A stretch of DNA of 64,000 bases from Edaphochlamys debaryana. Its lineage: Eukaryota > Chlorophyta > Chlorophyceae > Chlamydomonadales. The DNA lies in NCBI GenBank assembly GCA_016858145.1, contig JAEHOE010000169.1:124001-188000 (forward strand), given 5' to 3'. Under the pieces are notes generated by a model that made no database searches, was not told the origin of the DNA, and saw nothing but the letters and a program-made list of their open reading frames with translations. The translations under genes were made by a program, and so were the position numbers. Positions within the stretch are counted from its first letter, which is position 1. The number at the start of each line of letters is the position of its first letter. Positions 52,896 through 64,000 of this stretch are shown piece after piece.

Positions 52896-54437
52896 TGGGC
52901 TTGGGCTGACGCGCTGGGCCACCTTCGGACGAGACGAGAATGTCCGCTACAAGGGGGCTGCAGGCAACTCGTGTTCGTGGTAGGCCAGCTGGAAAAGGCT
53001 GTGCAAAGGTCCGGCTGGATGGCTCAATCGCCAAGTTTCACCCGCGCAGCACACCTGCGCCCTGCCCCCGGCGGAGGGCGGACTGCATTGGGCCGTTTTC
53101 CAATAGGCTTAACCGTCGCACTTTAGGGGCCTAAATGACCATGAGTGGGAAGGAGGCCTACTTTAGGCGTCTTTAGGTCAGTTTAGCGGCATTTAGGCGC
53201 GTGTCACTTTAAGAGGGGACGAGTTGTGTTTTTCGCCGTGGCAGCATCCCACGCCGTAATAGTAAACACTTAGGCAGTATTTAAAGCTTTCCTTTGGCCT
53301 CAGCAGGTCGAGCGGCAGTGAGGCTTAGTTTGAGGTCGCGATTCTGAAGGCTGGGCCAGGGCCAGCCTACAGCCTGCCCAGCACCGTTTAGGCCCAAATT
53401 TGATTCCTGTAGATAAGGCTATGCGCACAATCCACACTGGTGAAGGATATCTCGCTGGGGGCGCCTTTTTTGCAGTCGCCGACTCGCGCATGTCGCTGCG
53501 TTCGCAAGTTGCCTCGCGCTGTGTCTGACATGTCCCTGCTGCTTGACATTACAGAGAAGCCTTGTCAGGGGATCACACGCTACGTTTGCCTCACTCCTGC
53601 GCTCCCCGGTCCGGCTGCCCTAGCTAGAGCGGTTGTGAATCCGCTGGTCCCTAAAGCTCAAGTTAGACGCAAGGGCCACTTTAGTGGAGGGGATAAAGTG
53701 GGCACGGTAACTTGACTGGAAATTGGCCCACTGATCGGTCCCCTCAACATGTTGGCAAGGCAGTCGCACCAGCTCGCAATCGGTTCGATAGGTATGAAAC
53801 ATATTGAAGCTAAGAGAGAGGTAGTTTCGACAAGTTTGGGTGCGGCTGTTGCAAGGATGGCTGTGGTGCCGACTTCGGTCAAACCTCGCCGGCCAAGCCC
53901 GGACCGAGCGCGATGTTGATATCTTACCTCCTGCAACTCAGATCCGTCGAGGAGGAAGGACGGGCAACACTTTGTCGCCCGTCGGCGTGGAAATCTGTTT
54001 CGCCCCGCGTCCATCCTCGGCCCCCTGTCCCCCCGAAGCTTCGCGCGGAGCGCGCCACCCAGCCCCGCGCGTTGCACCGTGCCTGCACGGATACACCGCT
54101 GCCCAGCCATCCTAGGGCTCAGCCCACTTTCCAACTCCGAGGAAGCTGACACCCATCTTGTCCTCCGCTCCGCTCGGAGGCTTTCAAGGCGGTTAGGGTC
54201 CCGACTGTCGAGCGGCAAACGTCGGCTGTAATTTATAATGTGGCTCCTTCTATCTGGAGAGCGGGCGGAGCTCGACGAAAGGGCCGCAGCGGGCCCAGCG
54301 CCCCCCGCCATTGCCTATCGCTCTGAACTCCCCGCTCTTCCCTGTACCTGTACGCGCTAACCAGTATCGCATCCTGTATCCTATCCAGCGACCACAACAA
54401 TTGAAAGGGAACAAGATCAGCGCGAGGTGCGCTGGCA
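52896..54437. other. Intergenic with AT-richer island and 10-bp TTTAGG repeat
   Basis: This is upstream of the kinase gene and downstream of clathrin. The part at 53100-53420 is clearly more AT-rich than its surroundings. At 53161-53200 four consecutive 10-bp units each carry TTTAGG or TTTAGC, with further TTTAGG at about 53122 and 53388. Confidence 0.6.
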
Positions 54438-54483
54438 ACCGTGAGCGGGGGGTTGGAGACACGGATTCCTCTGCGTGCGGCTG

Positions 54484-54488
54484 TTACA
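54484..54488 (-). terminator. Possible polyadenylation signal of clathrin heavy chain (TGTAA on minus)
   Basis: TTACA on the given strand reads TGTAA for the leftward clathrin gene, 561 bp beyond its stop codon. The same pentamer is preserved in the duplicated fragment at 48989. The duplication ends about 45 bp further on. Confidence 0.4.
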
Positions 54489-55048
54489 GCCCGCAGTGCA
54501 TCTCCTCGATCGAACCCAGCCCTCATCCACGAAATCGTCCTACCTACTCGCGCCTCCCCGGCGGCCCCTCCTGGGTCCTGGCCCCTCAGCGCAGCTCTCG
54601 CCCGGCCGGCCATCCAACACCGCCATGCGTCCCACCCGCCCGCGGCCCGGGGGCTCCAAAGCCCGCGCCCATCCGCCTTCAAGCCATGCAAGAAACCAGC
54701 AGTACAGCCCCCGCCCGCCTCCGCAAGCGCCCAGCCCCTCTTAGGCCCCACTCATCGAGGGCTCTCGAACCCTCCTCCTCCTCCTCCTCACAGAAACGGA
54801 CCCGTGCTCGCGCCGCCGCAGTCCGCGCCCATACCTTCCCCCCAAACCCTGTACGCCACCCTGCAACCCGCCCGCCCCCGGTCCGTGCACTCCACAGCCG
54901 CCCTCGCCCAGGCCTGTCCTCATAACTAAGCCCGTGCGCCGGACTCACGCCTCGACCCGTCCTCTCCGCGCTGCTAACTTGCACCCCCCGTTCCCTGCAG
55001 CCCTCTTTCCAGCCCCTAAGAGCTCAGCGCGCCACAGCTCCCTCCCGC

Positions 55049-58000
55049 TCAGTACTGCCCGCCGAAGTGCCCGCCGTACGCGGGCGCGGCACCGAACGGC
55101 GCGCCGCCGGGCGCGCCACCAAAGCCGCCCGTGTGCCCGGCGTGCGCGTCGGGCCCGCCGTAGCCCCCGCCGGGCCCGCCCGGGCCCACCATGTTGGGCG
55201 CCGGCAGCGCCAGCGGCATGAGCGTGGCGTATGCGTTGCGCTGCGCCTCCTGGTTGCGCTGTGCCTGCTGCGCCTGCTCCTTCTCCTTCTGCTGCTCCTT
55301 GCGCTCGGACATGAGCAGGTCCACCTTGCCCACGTACTCCTTGAGCATCTGGGGATGGAGCAGGGGGAAGGGCGCAAGGGACAGGGAAAAGGAGCGGGTG
55401 GGGTGGGGCTTGGGCGTCGAAGTGGAGAGGGAAGGGGCAGGGCTGAGGAGAAGATCGCCCTCGCCCAGCACGTGTCGGCTAGAGGCATACCGTATTTACG
55501 CAAGCGAGGAAACGGGCAGGGCTGCGAAAACGACAGCGCAACCCGCGTCAGCTGGAGGGTCAAGCCCCGCGCAGGCGCCCGCACCTGGATCATGTATGGC
55601 ATGGAGAAGTCGTTGAGACCGTTCATCCAGGACAGCTCGAGGACTACGTCGGGGCGCAGCAGGTCGTAGCAGGTGTAGAGGCAGGCGGCGAAGCACTCCT
55701 TCTCGCCCTTGTCGATGAAGTACCTGAGGGGAGGGGAAGGAGAGTACGTGTCCCTCAGTCATTAGGTCGCTCGGTGTGAAGCGCGCCTCAGCACACCGCC
55801 GCCACCACCAAACAGCGACCGGCCAAAAGCCGCCTGCCGCATCCTTCCCTGCTTTCTCCCGCCCCTTGGCCCCCCTCACCGCAGCAGCTCCTCCGCCAGC
55901 TCCGCCTCCCCGCTCTGCGCCGTGGTCTCCATGGCGTCCCGGAACAGCCCGTCCGCCTGCGCCAGCTCCACGGCGCGGCGCCACTTCTGGTTCTGCTTGT
56001 ACAGCATGGCCGCCAGGCGCCGGAACTCGATGAGCTCGTGCTTCTCCAGCTTGGAGGCCAGGCCCAGCTGGTGTGGGGTGGGGGTGGAAGAGGGGGAGGG
56101 GGGGCGAGGGGCAGGTGAGGGTCAGGAGGTGGAGGTGAGGGCGCGGGGTGGGGGCCGGGAGGAGGGCAAAGCAGGCCGGGGAGCTGGGCTCGGTGGGTGT
56201 CGTTCGGGCTGCGTGTGTGTGGTGGGCTTGGTGATGGATGCCGTCAGACTTGGTGGTAGAAAGGGTTTCGGCAGGGCCCGAGGGCCGTACGACACAGTAG
56301 CAGATAGTGTTTTTCCATCATCGGCATCTGTCATGCTGAGTGGTTGTAGTGCAGGTAGCGAACCGTGCAATGAGGGCGGCTGTGTTTGGCGCGTGGGCGC
56401 GCTAACCAGTCCCCAAACTAGGAATCCCCACCTCGCTCCCCCTCCCGCCTCCGCCCCCACCTGGTCGAAGTTGTCGTAGGTGGAGATGGAGTGCTTGAGG
56501 CCCTCGAAGTCCTCCTCCTCGATCAGCAGCCCGTTGATGGCCTCGTTCACCTCGGCGTGGTTGGACTTCTGCGGGGGAAGGGGTGGGGTGCAGCCGGGGG
56601 GTCAGGCGCCACCACACCAAAGCGACTGACTCCAGCCACTGGCCACTGCCCCCCCAGCTTCCGAGACACGATCACGCCCGCGCCGGGCCCCTTCTCCCTC
56701 TTCCCCAGCCACGCCTGCGCACGGGCAGGTTGTAGAAGACCGGCATCCCCGGCCCCCTACCGTATTCCCCCCCTGCCAGGCGGCGGGTTTGCTGGGCGGT
56801 TTCGAGCGGGCCTACGGCCCTGACCGCCTATAGCATTTCAGTGCCCTGCCCCCCCACACACCCCGCCCCCCACCTGCACCCCCAGCAGGTAGTCCTTGAT
56901 GAGCGGCAGCTGGTTGGCCCGGCGCATCATGTCCACCACGCGGCCGTGGTCCAGCCGCGACTGCAGCACGCCCAGCAGGTCGCACAGCAGCTCGGGGTGC
57001 TCGTCCAGGTAGAAGGCCAGGCCGCGGTAGTGCGTCTCGGAGGAGGACACCTGGGGGGGTGGGGGTGAGGTGGGGTGTGTGGACGAGGGGCTGGGGTGTG
57101 TGGACGAGGGGCTGGGGTGTGTGGACGAGGGGCTGGGGTGTGTGGCGGGGCTCGTTTGGGAAGGAGGCGGTTAGGCCCATGGTGCACTTGCCTTGGCCTC
57201 CAAGGCCCCGCCCTGTCACCTTGCTCTCTCGCCCCTCCCACCCAGCCCTCCCCCCGCAGCGCCATTCCTCTCGGTCTCCCTCCCACTCCCCCCCCCCCCG
57301 CCGCCGCGCACCTTGACCGCCACGTCCTTGAACTGCACGTGCTCCCACGCCACGGGCGAGTGGTTGACCATGCACAGCGCGGCGTTGTCGTACTCGTCGT
57401 ACATGATGTACAGCAGCGTGAGCTCCTTCCAGTGCTGCTGCTCGTCGCAGACGCGGATGAGGCGCGGGATGTTGAGGCGGTTGCCGAACAGCTTCAGGTG
57501 CTCCATCAGCTTCTCGGGCCTGGGGGGGGAGGACAGGGGGGAGGTGGGGGGTGTCTGAATCTGCTAAGCGGGAGAGCGTCTAGTGGTTAGTGGGGAGGTG
57601 GGGGGGGGGGAGGAGTTCGGAACGGGGCGGACCCTCCGGCAGCCCGCATCCACGTACGCACCCCCCATGCCAAAGGATGGCCTGGGCAGACGTCTGGTCG
57701 CTGCACGGTCCCCACACGGCCGCCTTGTACCCGCACCTGCTCCCGACCTCCTCTCAGGCTCGGCCCCCACCGCGTGCCGAGACCCTCTGCACCCACACGC
57801 CCTCAACACGAGCAGCCCTCGACTCACGCGCCCCACGCACCGGCGCCCTCCCCCATCCCCGCCTCTCACCTGTACCGCGCGTACAGGATGCCCAGCTCCG
57901 TGAAGATGCCCATGTGCGCCCGCTCCAGGCCGATGCCGCTCTCCATGAGCGCAATGAGCTCGTCAAAGTAGCCCTTGCGCTGGTAGGTCTCGGACACCTT

Positions 58001-61000
58001 GGGTGTATGGGGAGGTGTGGGGTCTCGGTCTCGGACGCACAGCACACATGCCACGCACTGCCCAGCCCGCACTCCCCTGGCGCACACGGAGCGCGCCTGC
58101 GTCCTCTCACGCAGACGCGCTCGCATGAGGGGCAAGCCACAGTGCCAGCGACTGGCCAAGCGTAGTCCAGGCCCGCCTTGCGCCCCCCACCCACCCACTC
58201 CCATTTCCCCCACCCCCACCCCCACCTCGTCCAGCTCGTCCGCGTTGACGATGATGGCCAGGCCGCACAGCTGCGCCAGGCGGAACTCCTTCTCGTCCAC
58301 GCAGGCGTAGCAGACCTGGGGTTTGGGGAGGGGGGGTAAGGGGGTAAAGGGGGAGCGGGTTGAAAGGGAGAGCGCGGATTGGAAAGCCCAGGGTCGGGCC
58401 AGCCGGCGATTGAGGGCCCAGCACCCAGAGCTCAAAACCCCTCGCCTCCCCACCCCGCACGGAAACAGAAACTCACCTCCTTCCAGGTCTTGGGGCTGTT
58501 GGCCTTGCGCGCTGCGTCCACGGCCTGCTGGAACTGGCGCAGTCGCACCAGCGTGGAGGCCAGGCGGCCGTAGTTGGGCAGGTGCGCGAACAGCACGCGG
58601 GCGGCCTCGTACAGCCCCTCCTCGTAGCAGCGGTCGCCGCAGGCCTGGAGGCGGGGTCGGGGGAGGGTGGGGGCGGGGGTGGGGGTGGGTCAGAGGCAGA
58701 AGGGCCCAAGTGGAAAGGAGGCGAGGGAACACCCATGCAAGATGCAACACCGCATGCATGTGGGGACGCGGGGTCGGGTGCAGCAGGCAGTGCGCGTAGG
58801 TCGGTCGGGTCCGGCACGCACCTGCAGGTTGGCCTGGTGCGTGGCCGAGATAAACTCCTCCAGTGCGCCCATGTTCTGGGTCTTGGCGTACGCGTACACG
58901 AGCTCGGTGTCCACCTGCAGGGGGTTAGGGGTGGGACAGGGGTGGGCGCATGTGGGCAAGAGGCCGCGTGCTCACTGAGGGGACGGTCCTGGTCCGGGTT
59001 CCGGTTACCTCCGTGCCATATACCCACACCCCTTCCGCCCCCCTCCACCCACCCCTCCTGCCCCCCTCACCTTGGGCTCCTTGACCTTCTTCCGCACCAT
59101 GAGCAGGTACTTAACCAGGTCGTCGTAGCAGTTGGCGTTCTTGGCGGCCTCGGTGACGGCCACGTACCTGGAGAAAGAGAGGGGGGGAGGTTGGGGGTAA
59201 TTATTTGACGATTGGAGAGCGGAGGGGGGTGGTGGAGGTCCAAGTCGTAGGGCCTAGGTGCCGACGGAAGTTGCGTTCGCATGCGATTTTGGCTCCACAA
59301 GAGTTGTGCGTTGTTGGGTGCAACTACTGTGTCGAACCACACAGTCCCCGTGCAGCCTGGGGTCGGGATGGCTGCCAACGCCACGTCCGCGCCCGCCCGC
59401 CCACCTGCTCGAGTCTCCGGCCTTGAGGTATGAGGCAATGGCCTCCGCCACCTGCCCCGCCGCCAGCTGCGCGTGCGCCAGCTCGCTCCACACCGCCGCC
59501 TCGTCACACTTGGCCGCCCACTCGGTGGCGCGGGGGATGTCGTGCAGCTGCTCCAGCAGCACCTGGGGGGGGGAGAGGTTGGGGTGGGGGTGTAAGGGAG
59601 CGGGGAGGGGGGTGAGTAGTAGCGCGAAGAGTGCGTGCGTGGAGGGGTGGCGCAGAGGCAGGCGCAAAGGCACAGCTGGGACAGGCTGCCTCCGCAGTGG
59701 CAACTGCCCCACGCCCCACGCCGGCCCCCACCTTGATGGCCTCCACGCGCTTGTTGAACTTCTTGTAGATCTCAAACGCCTCCTCGGCCAGGTTGTACTC
59801 GATGGCCTTCTCCGCCACCGCGGGGCCATCGAAGTTGTCCAGGCGGTAGATGTAGCCCTGGGGGGGGGGGGTGAGGCGAGAGTGTGTGGGGGGGTTGGGG
59901 GGGGGTGAGAGGGAGGCGGAGGGGCGGTATAGCAGGCATGGCGTCGGCTGGCGGACGCGCACAGCGGTTCCATGCAGAGCCGCTCTTTGACGGGGCACGG
60001 GGCGTGGCGGCACTGTCCCGCCGGCGCCCATTGTGTGCCGCAGCGGTGCTGGTACAACCGGCAGACAGAGAGGCGTCCCTTCCCACCTTGACGCGCGTCT
60101 TGTCGGACTTGATGGCCGTGAGGATGAGCAGGTTCTGCAGGTTGGCGTTGTTGGAGAAGGCGCTGTTCTGCAGCACGATCTTCTCCAGCAGCTCGATCAG
60201 CTCCGCCTGCAGGCCCTGGGCCATGAACGACTTGACGGTGACGGACACCTGGGGGGTGACGAGGGGTGACCAGGAGGGGGCGAAGGCGGTGGAGGGGTGT
60301 TTGAAAAGGGAGCAGAATCGCGTCGCCTGCGCCTGAGAAACATAGCCTGCGAATCGGCGGGGGGAGGCAGGCAGGCAGTTTCAGGCAGTTGATGCGGTGG
60401 CGCAGCCCCGGCACCCTCCACCGCACGCGTAGGGGTGCTGCGCACCTGCTCCGGGTTGCGGCTCTCGGGCAGGGCGGTGCCGACCACCTGCTCGATGAGC
60501 GAGGCGCGGTGCTCGTTGGACTCGTCCAGCACCTTGGCCCACAGCACGGGGTCGGAGCGCTCCACGATGTACCTTTGGGGGGAGGAAGGGGGGAGGAGGA
60601 GGGGAAAGGGTTAGGATGGGAGGGGTGCACGCGGGTGTGTACGATGGGCACGCTCGGAAGCAGGGGAGCTGCAGGATGCGAAGCAGCTAGTCACAACCAG
60701 CTGCAGCTGCAGGCAGCTGGCGCACCTGGCCTGCGGCTTGAACAACGCATTCTTGGAGGTGCACTCAATGAGCGCGTCGTCGCAGTTGCCGCGCTTGTAG
60801 GCGATGACGGCCAGGTTGGGGTCGCGCTTCTCGGCGTGCCTGTGGACGTGGGAAGGGGGGTGAGGAAGGGGCGGGGGAGGCAAGGGGGGGAGTGTGAAGC
60901 GGGAGTGGGCTGAGGCTCGGGGGACCGGCCGTTGCTGGCGCAGGCAGAGGGCGGAGGCAGAGCGCCTGCCGGCTGCTGGCCATCCCGAGGGAGAGAGCCT

Positions 61001-63805
61001 TGGCTGCGGGGAACGAAGCCCTGAGCTGCTATGCGCGCGGCGCAGGGGGGGGGCCACGGGGCCTCACTTGCCGACCACGAGCGAGTCGTAGAAGGGGTTG
61101 GTGGTGAGGAAGTGCTCGGGGTTATTGTTGGTGTCGATGATGATCTTGCCTGCGAGGGCGGAGGCGGGTGGGGGAGGGATTCAGTCTTCAGGTCGCCTGC
61201 TAGGTCCCATCCTCGACACCCTCTTCGCCCACTCCCCCGCACCCACACCCGCACCCACGCTTCCCCGGCTCAAGAGCAGCCCTTGACACCCTCCCCAGCC
61301 CCAGGCCTCACCCAGCGCGTTGTGCACGTGCGGGTCCTGGCTGCCCTCCGAGATGAGGTGCTCCAGGAAGGGCGTGAGCAGCTTGAGCCGGTTGCGCCGC
61401 TCCACGGCATCCACCAGGCCGTCCACGGGCAGCAGCGAGCGGACCGAGAGGATGAGGTTGTTGATGAACTCGTCGGGGGCCTCGCAGTCCAGCAGAGCGC
61501 CCACGACCTGAGGGGGGAGACGGGAATGAGGGTGTGTGTGTTGCTGAGCGGAATCGTGTCGCGGCGGACATGAGGGTGACGAGCAGCATGGGAGGATGAG
61601 AAGGGCGAGTAAAGCGAACCCAACCTAGCAAAAAGCTCTGGAGGGGACTGCATATGCGGGCTGCTGCTGCAAGTGTGCCGTTTGTCGGGTAGAAGAGCCC
61701 CAGCGGTGCCCACCTGCGGCGCCTTGGCCGGGGAGACCTTCTGCACGTAGCCCTCGATGTAGCGCAGCATGTTGTTGGCGAAGCTGGGGGGGGGGGGGCC
61801 GGGAGGGAAGGCGGGGCCGGGAAGGGGAAGGGACGATGAGGGGTGGCACCGGGCCGCTGGCCGCGAAACCGCACAACAACTTCGCATCAACGGGATGTGG
61901 CCATGTGGGTCAGCCGTTGGCGAGGAAGGCCCGCTTCGCCGTTCCCACAGACTCTACTCAGCCCGGCATCGCTCTCCACTCATCCCGCCCCTCCTTAGGC
62001 CATCACGGCAGGCCCCACAGCGCACTCACAGGTACTGCACGCCTATCCTGCCAAGACTACACGATATGCGTTGATGTACGGCACTGCACTCACAGGTACT
62101 GCGTGAGGTCCTCGACCATGTCGTAGCGGTCGCACACGTTGATGAGCGGGCGGGCGTCGGGCAGCTTGGCCTCCATGAGGAAGGCCTTGACGCGGTCGGG
62201 CGGGTAGAAGGCGCTCTCGCGGGTCATGCGCTCCACCTCCTTGAGGTTGCCCGTGCGGGCGGCGGCCTCGATGTACTTGAAGTGCTCCTCGGGGACCTGG
62301 GCGGGGGCGGGGAGGGGGGAGGGGGAGGGAGGGGGCGTGGTGACGGGTCGGTGCGTCATGTCCACACCACCCACTCCAGAATACCAGTCCAGAAGGTCTG
62401 AAAGCAGGCTCCTCGCGCTCAGCCCGTCATGCGATGCCCAAGCAGGCCCGGCGTGGAGTGCGAGCAGGTGACCCCGGTCCAGCCCCCACCCCCACCTCGG
62501 AGGTGGCCACGCGTGCGCCCAGGTAGAAGTAGAGGCCGTGATAGGAGTTGTGGGCCTCGAACAGGTCGATGACCTTGGCGCTGGTGAGCTGCTCGGTGTA
62601 CTCCTTGGCGATGTTGACCACGAGCTGCAGGTTCTGCTGCATGTTGGACACCAGCAGCTCCTTGAGGCACTCCAGGGCCCAGTCGGAGCTGAGCGTGCCG
62701 AAGAACTCAGTCAGGGCCTGGGGGTGAGGGGTGAGGGGGGTGAGGTGAGGTGGATGGAGGGAGGGAAGCGGGTTGCCAGCTAGCCACGCACCGGCCCTCC
62801 CGCCCCTCTTTGATCTGAAGGGAGGGAGGAGGGGGGTGCACGGCAACAGCAAAAACAGCACCTCCCTTTCCCAGTTATCACCGAACCAGCCCTCCCTCCA
62901 TTCATGGATCCACTCTGCTCTCCACGCCGGAGCCGCACCTGCGGGTCGATGGCGTGCGTGTTGATGATGCAGCGCTTGATGTCCGACAGGTCCGTGTAGT
63001 GCTGCAGCGCGCGCATGTAGAGCCCCGCCTTCTCGCACAGCTGCGCCACGCGCGGGCGGTCGTAGTGCGTGAGCGTGCCGCCGGCCAGGATGGCGTCCGC
63101 CACCTGACAGGGGAGGAGGGGAGGGAGGGTAGGAGGAAGCAAGGGAGCAAGCTGAGCGGGGGTGCATCAGGAGCGCCGGAGGATACGATAATGGCAGGCC
63201 GCCCAGGCCGCATAGCAGCCGCTTGCAGCCGTGGCACTGCAGGCGTCCGGCTGCGTACCTGGGGGTTGGTGACGAGGTTGATCTCCAGCAGCTTGGTCTG
63301 CAGCGGGCCCTGCTCGGCGCGGTCGCCCGACAGCGCGTCCAGCAGGAAGGCCGTGGCCTCGCGGACCATGTTGCGCTGGGGCGGGGGAGGGGGAACGGGG
63401 AAAGGGGGAGGGAGGGAGGCTTTCATTGGGGTGCACAGAAGTGCCTCGGACCGCAGCGTGTTGTGGCAACCACCCCCACCACCAGCAGCCCCACACCGTA
63501 CATACATGAACAGCCGCCAGCCGCGTCCGGACACCACAGGCACAAGGCCACAAGGGAACGGCCCGCAGTGCATCACGCACCAAGCCCCCAGCCGCGCCCA
63601 CCTGCAGGAACAGGTCCGCCATGACGTTGACGTCCAGCGGCGGCGGCGTCTGCTTGGCCACCATCTTGGCCAGCGCCACGGCGCCGTTGGGGTTGTTCAT
63701 GAGCAGGCTCTGCAGCAGGAACATGTAGTCCAGCTTCTGGCCCGTGGAGCCGGTGTAGGCAATGAGCGCCTGGATGTCGCCCTTCTCGGCCAGCGTGGCG
63801 ATGAC
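55049..63805 (-). CDS. CHC: Clathrin heavy chain (C-terminal 1213 residues; 5' end beyond window)
   Basis: Coat protein of endocytic and Golgi-derived vesicles; three chains form a triskelion. Twenty-four visible exons join in frame (3642 nt): 63805-63602, 63375-63259, 63103-62939, 62717-62496, 62296-62094, 61783-61714, 61507-61312, 61149-61068, 60839-60726, 60572-60446, 60248-60087, 59857-59732, 59562-59405, 59167-59071, 58914-58822, 58644-58477, 58315-58226, 57997-57870, 57519-57312, 57050-56874, 56568-56461, 56067-55880, 55723-55585, 55348-55049. The clathrin leg repeats are plain ([82 protein letters not shown]). The beta-propeller and the start of the ankle lie to the right of the window. 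The tail is Gly/Pro/Tyr-rich ([12 protein letters not shown]) after a coiled segment [12 protein letters not shown]. Its 3' end has been copied to 48943-50861. Confidence 0.97.
56776..56842. repeat. Dispersed ~70-bp repeat, copy in clathrin intron
   Basis: Matches 30837-30911. It lies in intron 56569-56873 and has no counterpart in the equivalent intron (50653-50819) of the duplicated clathrin fragment, so it was inserted after that duplication or lost from the other copy. Confidence 0.85.
57072..57145. repeat. 21-bp tandem repeat in clathrin intron
   Basis: The unit GGGGTGTGTGGACGAGGGGC plus T repeats three full times and then partly, within intron 57051-57311. Confidence 0.9.
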
Positions 63806-64000
63806 CTGGAGGCAGGGGGGAGGACGGGAGGGATGGGGTGACGACAGCGGGGTGGGGGTGGTGGCCCGACCCAGATCAGACAGCGTGTCGCGCCCACAGC
63901 AGGCGTGCCCTGCTCAGTCGGGGCGACGCTTGAGTGCGAGACTGCAGCACCAGCAGTTCCAGGGATCGCAGGAACCCAGCGCTGCTCCACCCGCCCTCTG

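Larger units (their letters stand above)
54438..56916 (-). repeat. Source copy of the clathrin 3'-end direct duplication
   Basis: Functional partner of 48943-50861. It is longer because it keeps the exon 55585-55723 and has longer introns; the intron 56569-56873 is 305 bp against 167 bp in the truncated copy, the extra sequence including the dispersed 70-bp repeat. Confidence 0.92.

Overview
This window is nuclear DNA from a GC-rich eukaryote, most likely a chlorophyte green alga. The genes are cut into many short exons by GT-AG (and several GC-AG) introns that open with G-runs and close with C-runs. TGTAA, the usual green-algal polyadenylation signal, follows two genes at a sensible distance. 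The products are typically eukaryotic: clathrin heavy chain, ribosomal protein L10a, F-box proteins and a Sec14/GOLD protein. I saw no bacterial operons, CRISPR arrays, rRNA or convincing tRNA. All exon models were spliced by hand, and each was checked for an unbroken frame.

Layout. 1-13715: two P-type cation ATPase genes lie tail to tail as an inverted duplication. The left copy runs off the window edge; the right copy is complete (21 exons, 1139 aa). 14868-15296: a small element with perfect 27-bp terminal inverted repeats. 15949-20049 (-): a 919-aa STAND/NB-ARC-like ATPase with a possible N-terminal acylation motif and an MLKL/HeLo-like helical region, resembling an immune or cell-death NLR. 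21023-25240 (-): a secreted or luminal atypical kinase. 26272-29064 (-): an F-box protein with an FBA-like domain and a probable frame break near its end. 29758-34321 (-): a patellin-like CRAL-TRIO/GOLD protein. 34631-41304 (+): a CUE/F-box/LRR protein sharing a 309-bp divergent promoter region with the patellin gene. 42406-44308 (+): RPL10A. 46009-52895 (-): a SAM-like plus kinase-domain protein with one 4.6-kb intron. 55049-63805 (-): the last 24 exons of clathrin heavy chain, running off the right edge.

Two introns hold partial copies of a neighbouring gene. A patellin intron carries the promoter-proximal region and part of the first exon of the adjacent F-box/LRR gene, in antisense to patellin. 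The large kinase intron carries a truncated copy of the 3' end of the nearby clathrin gene, lacking one coding exon. With the ATPase inverted duplication, this makes a locus shaped by local DNA duplication. The most interesting protein is the NLR-like STAND ATPase.
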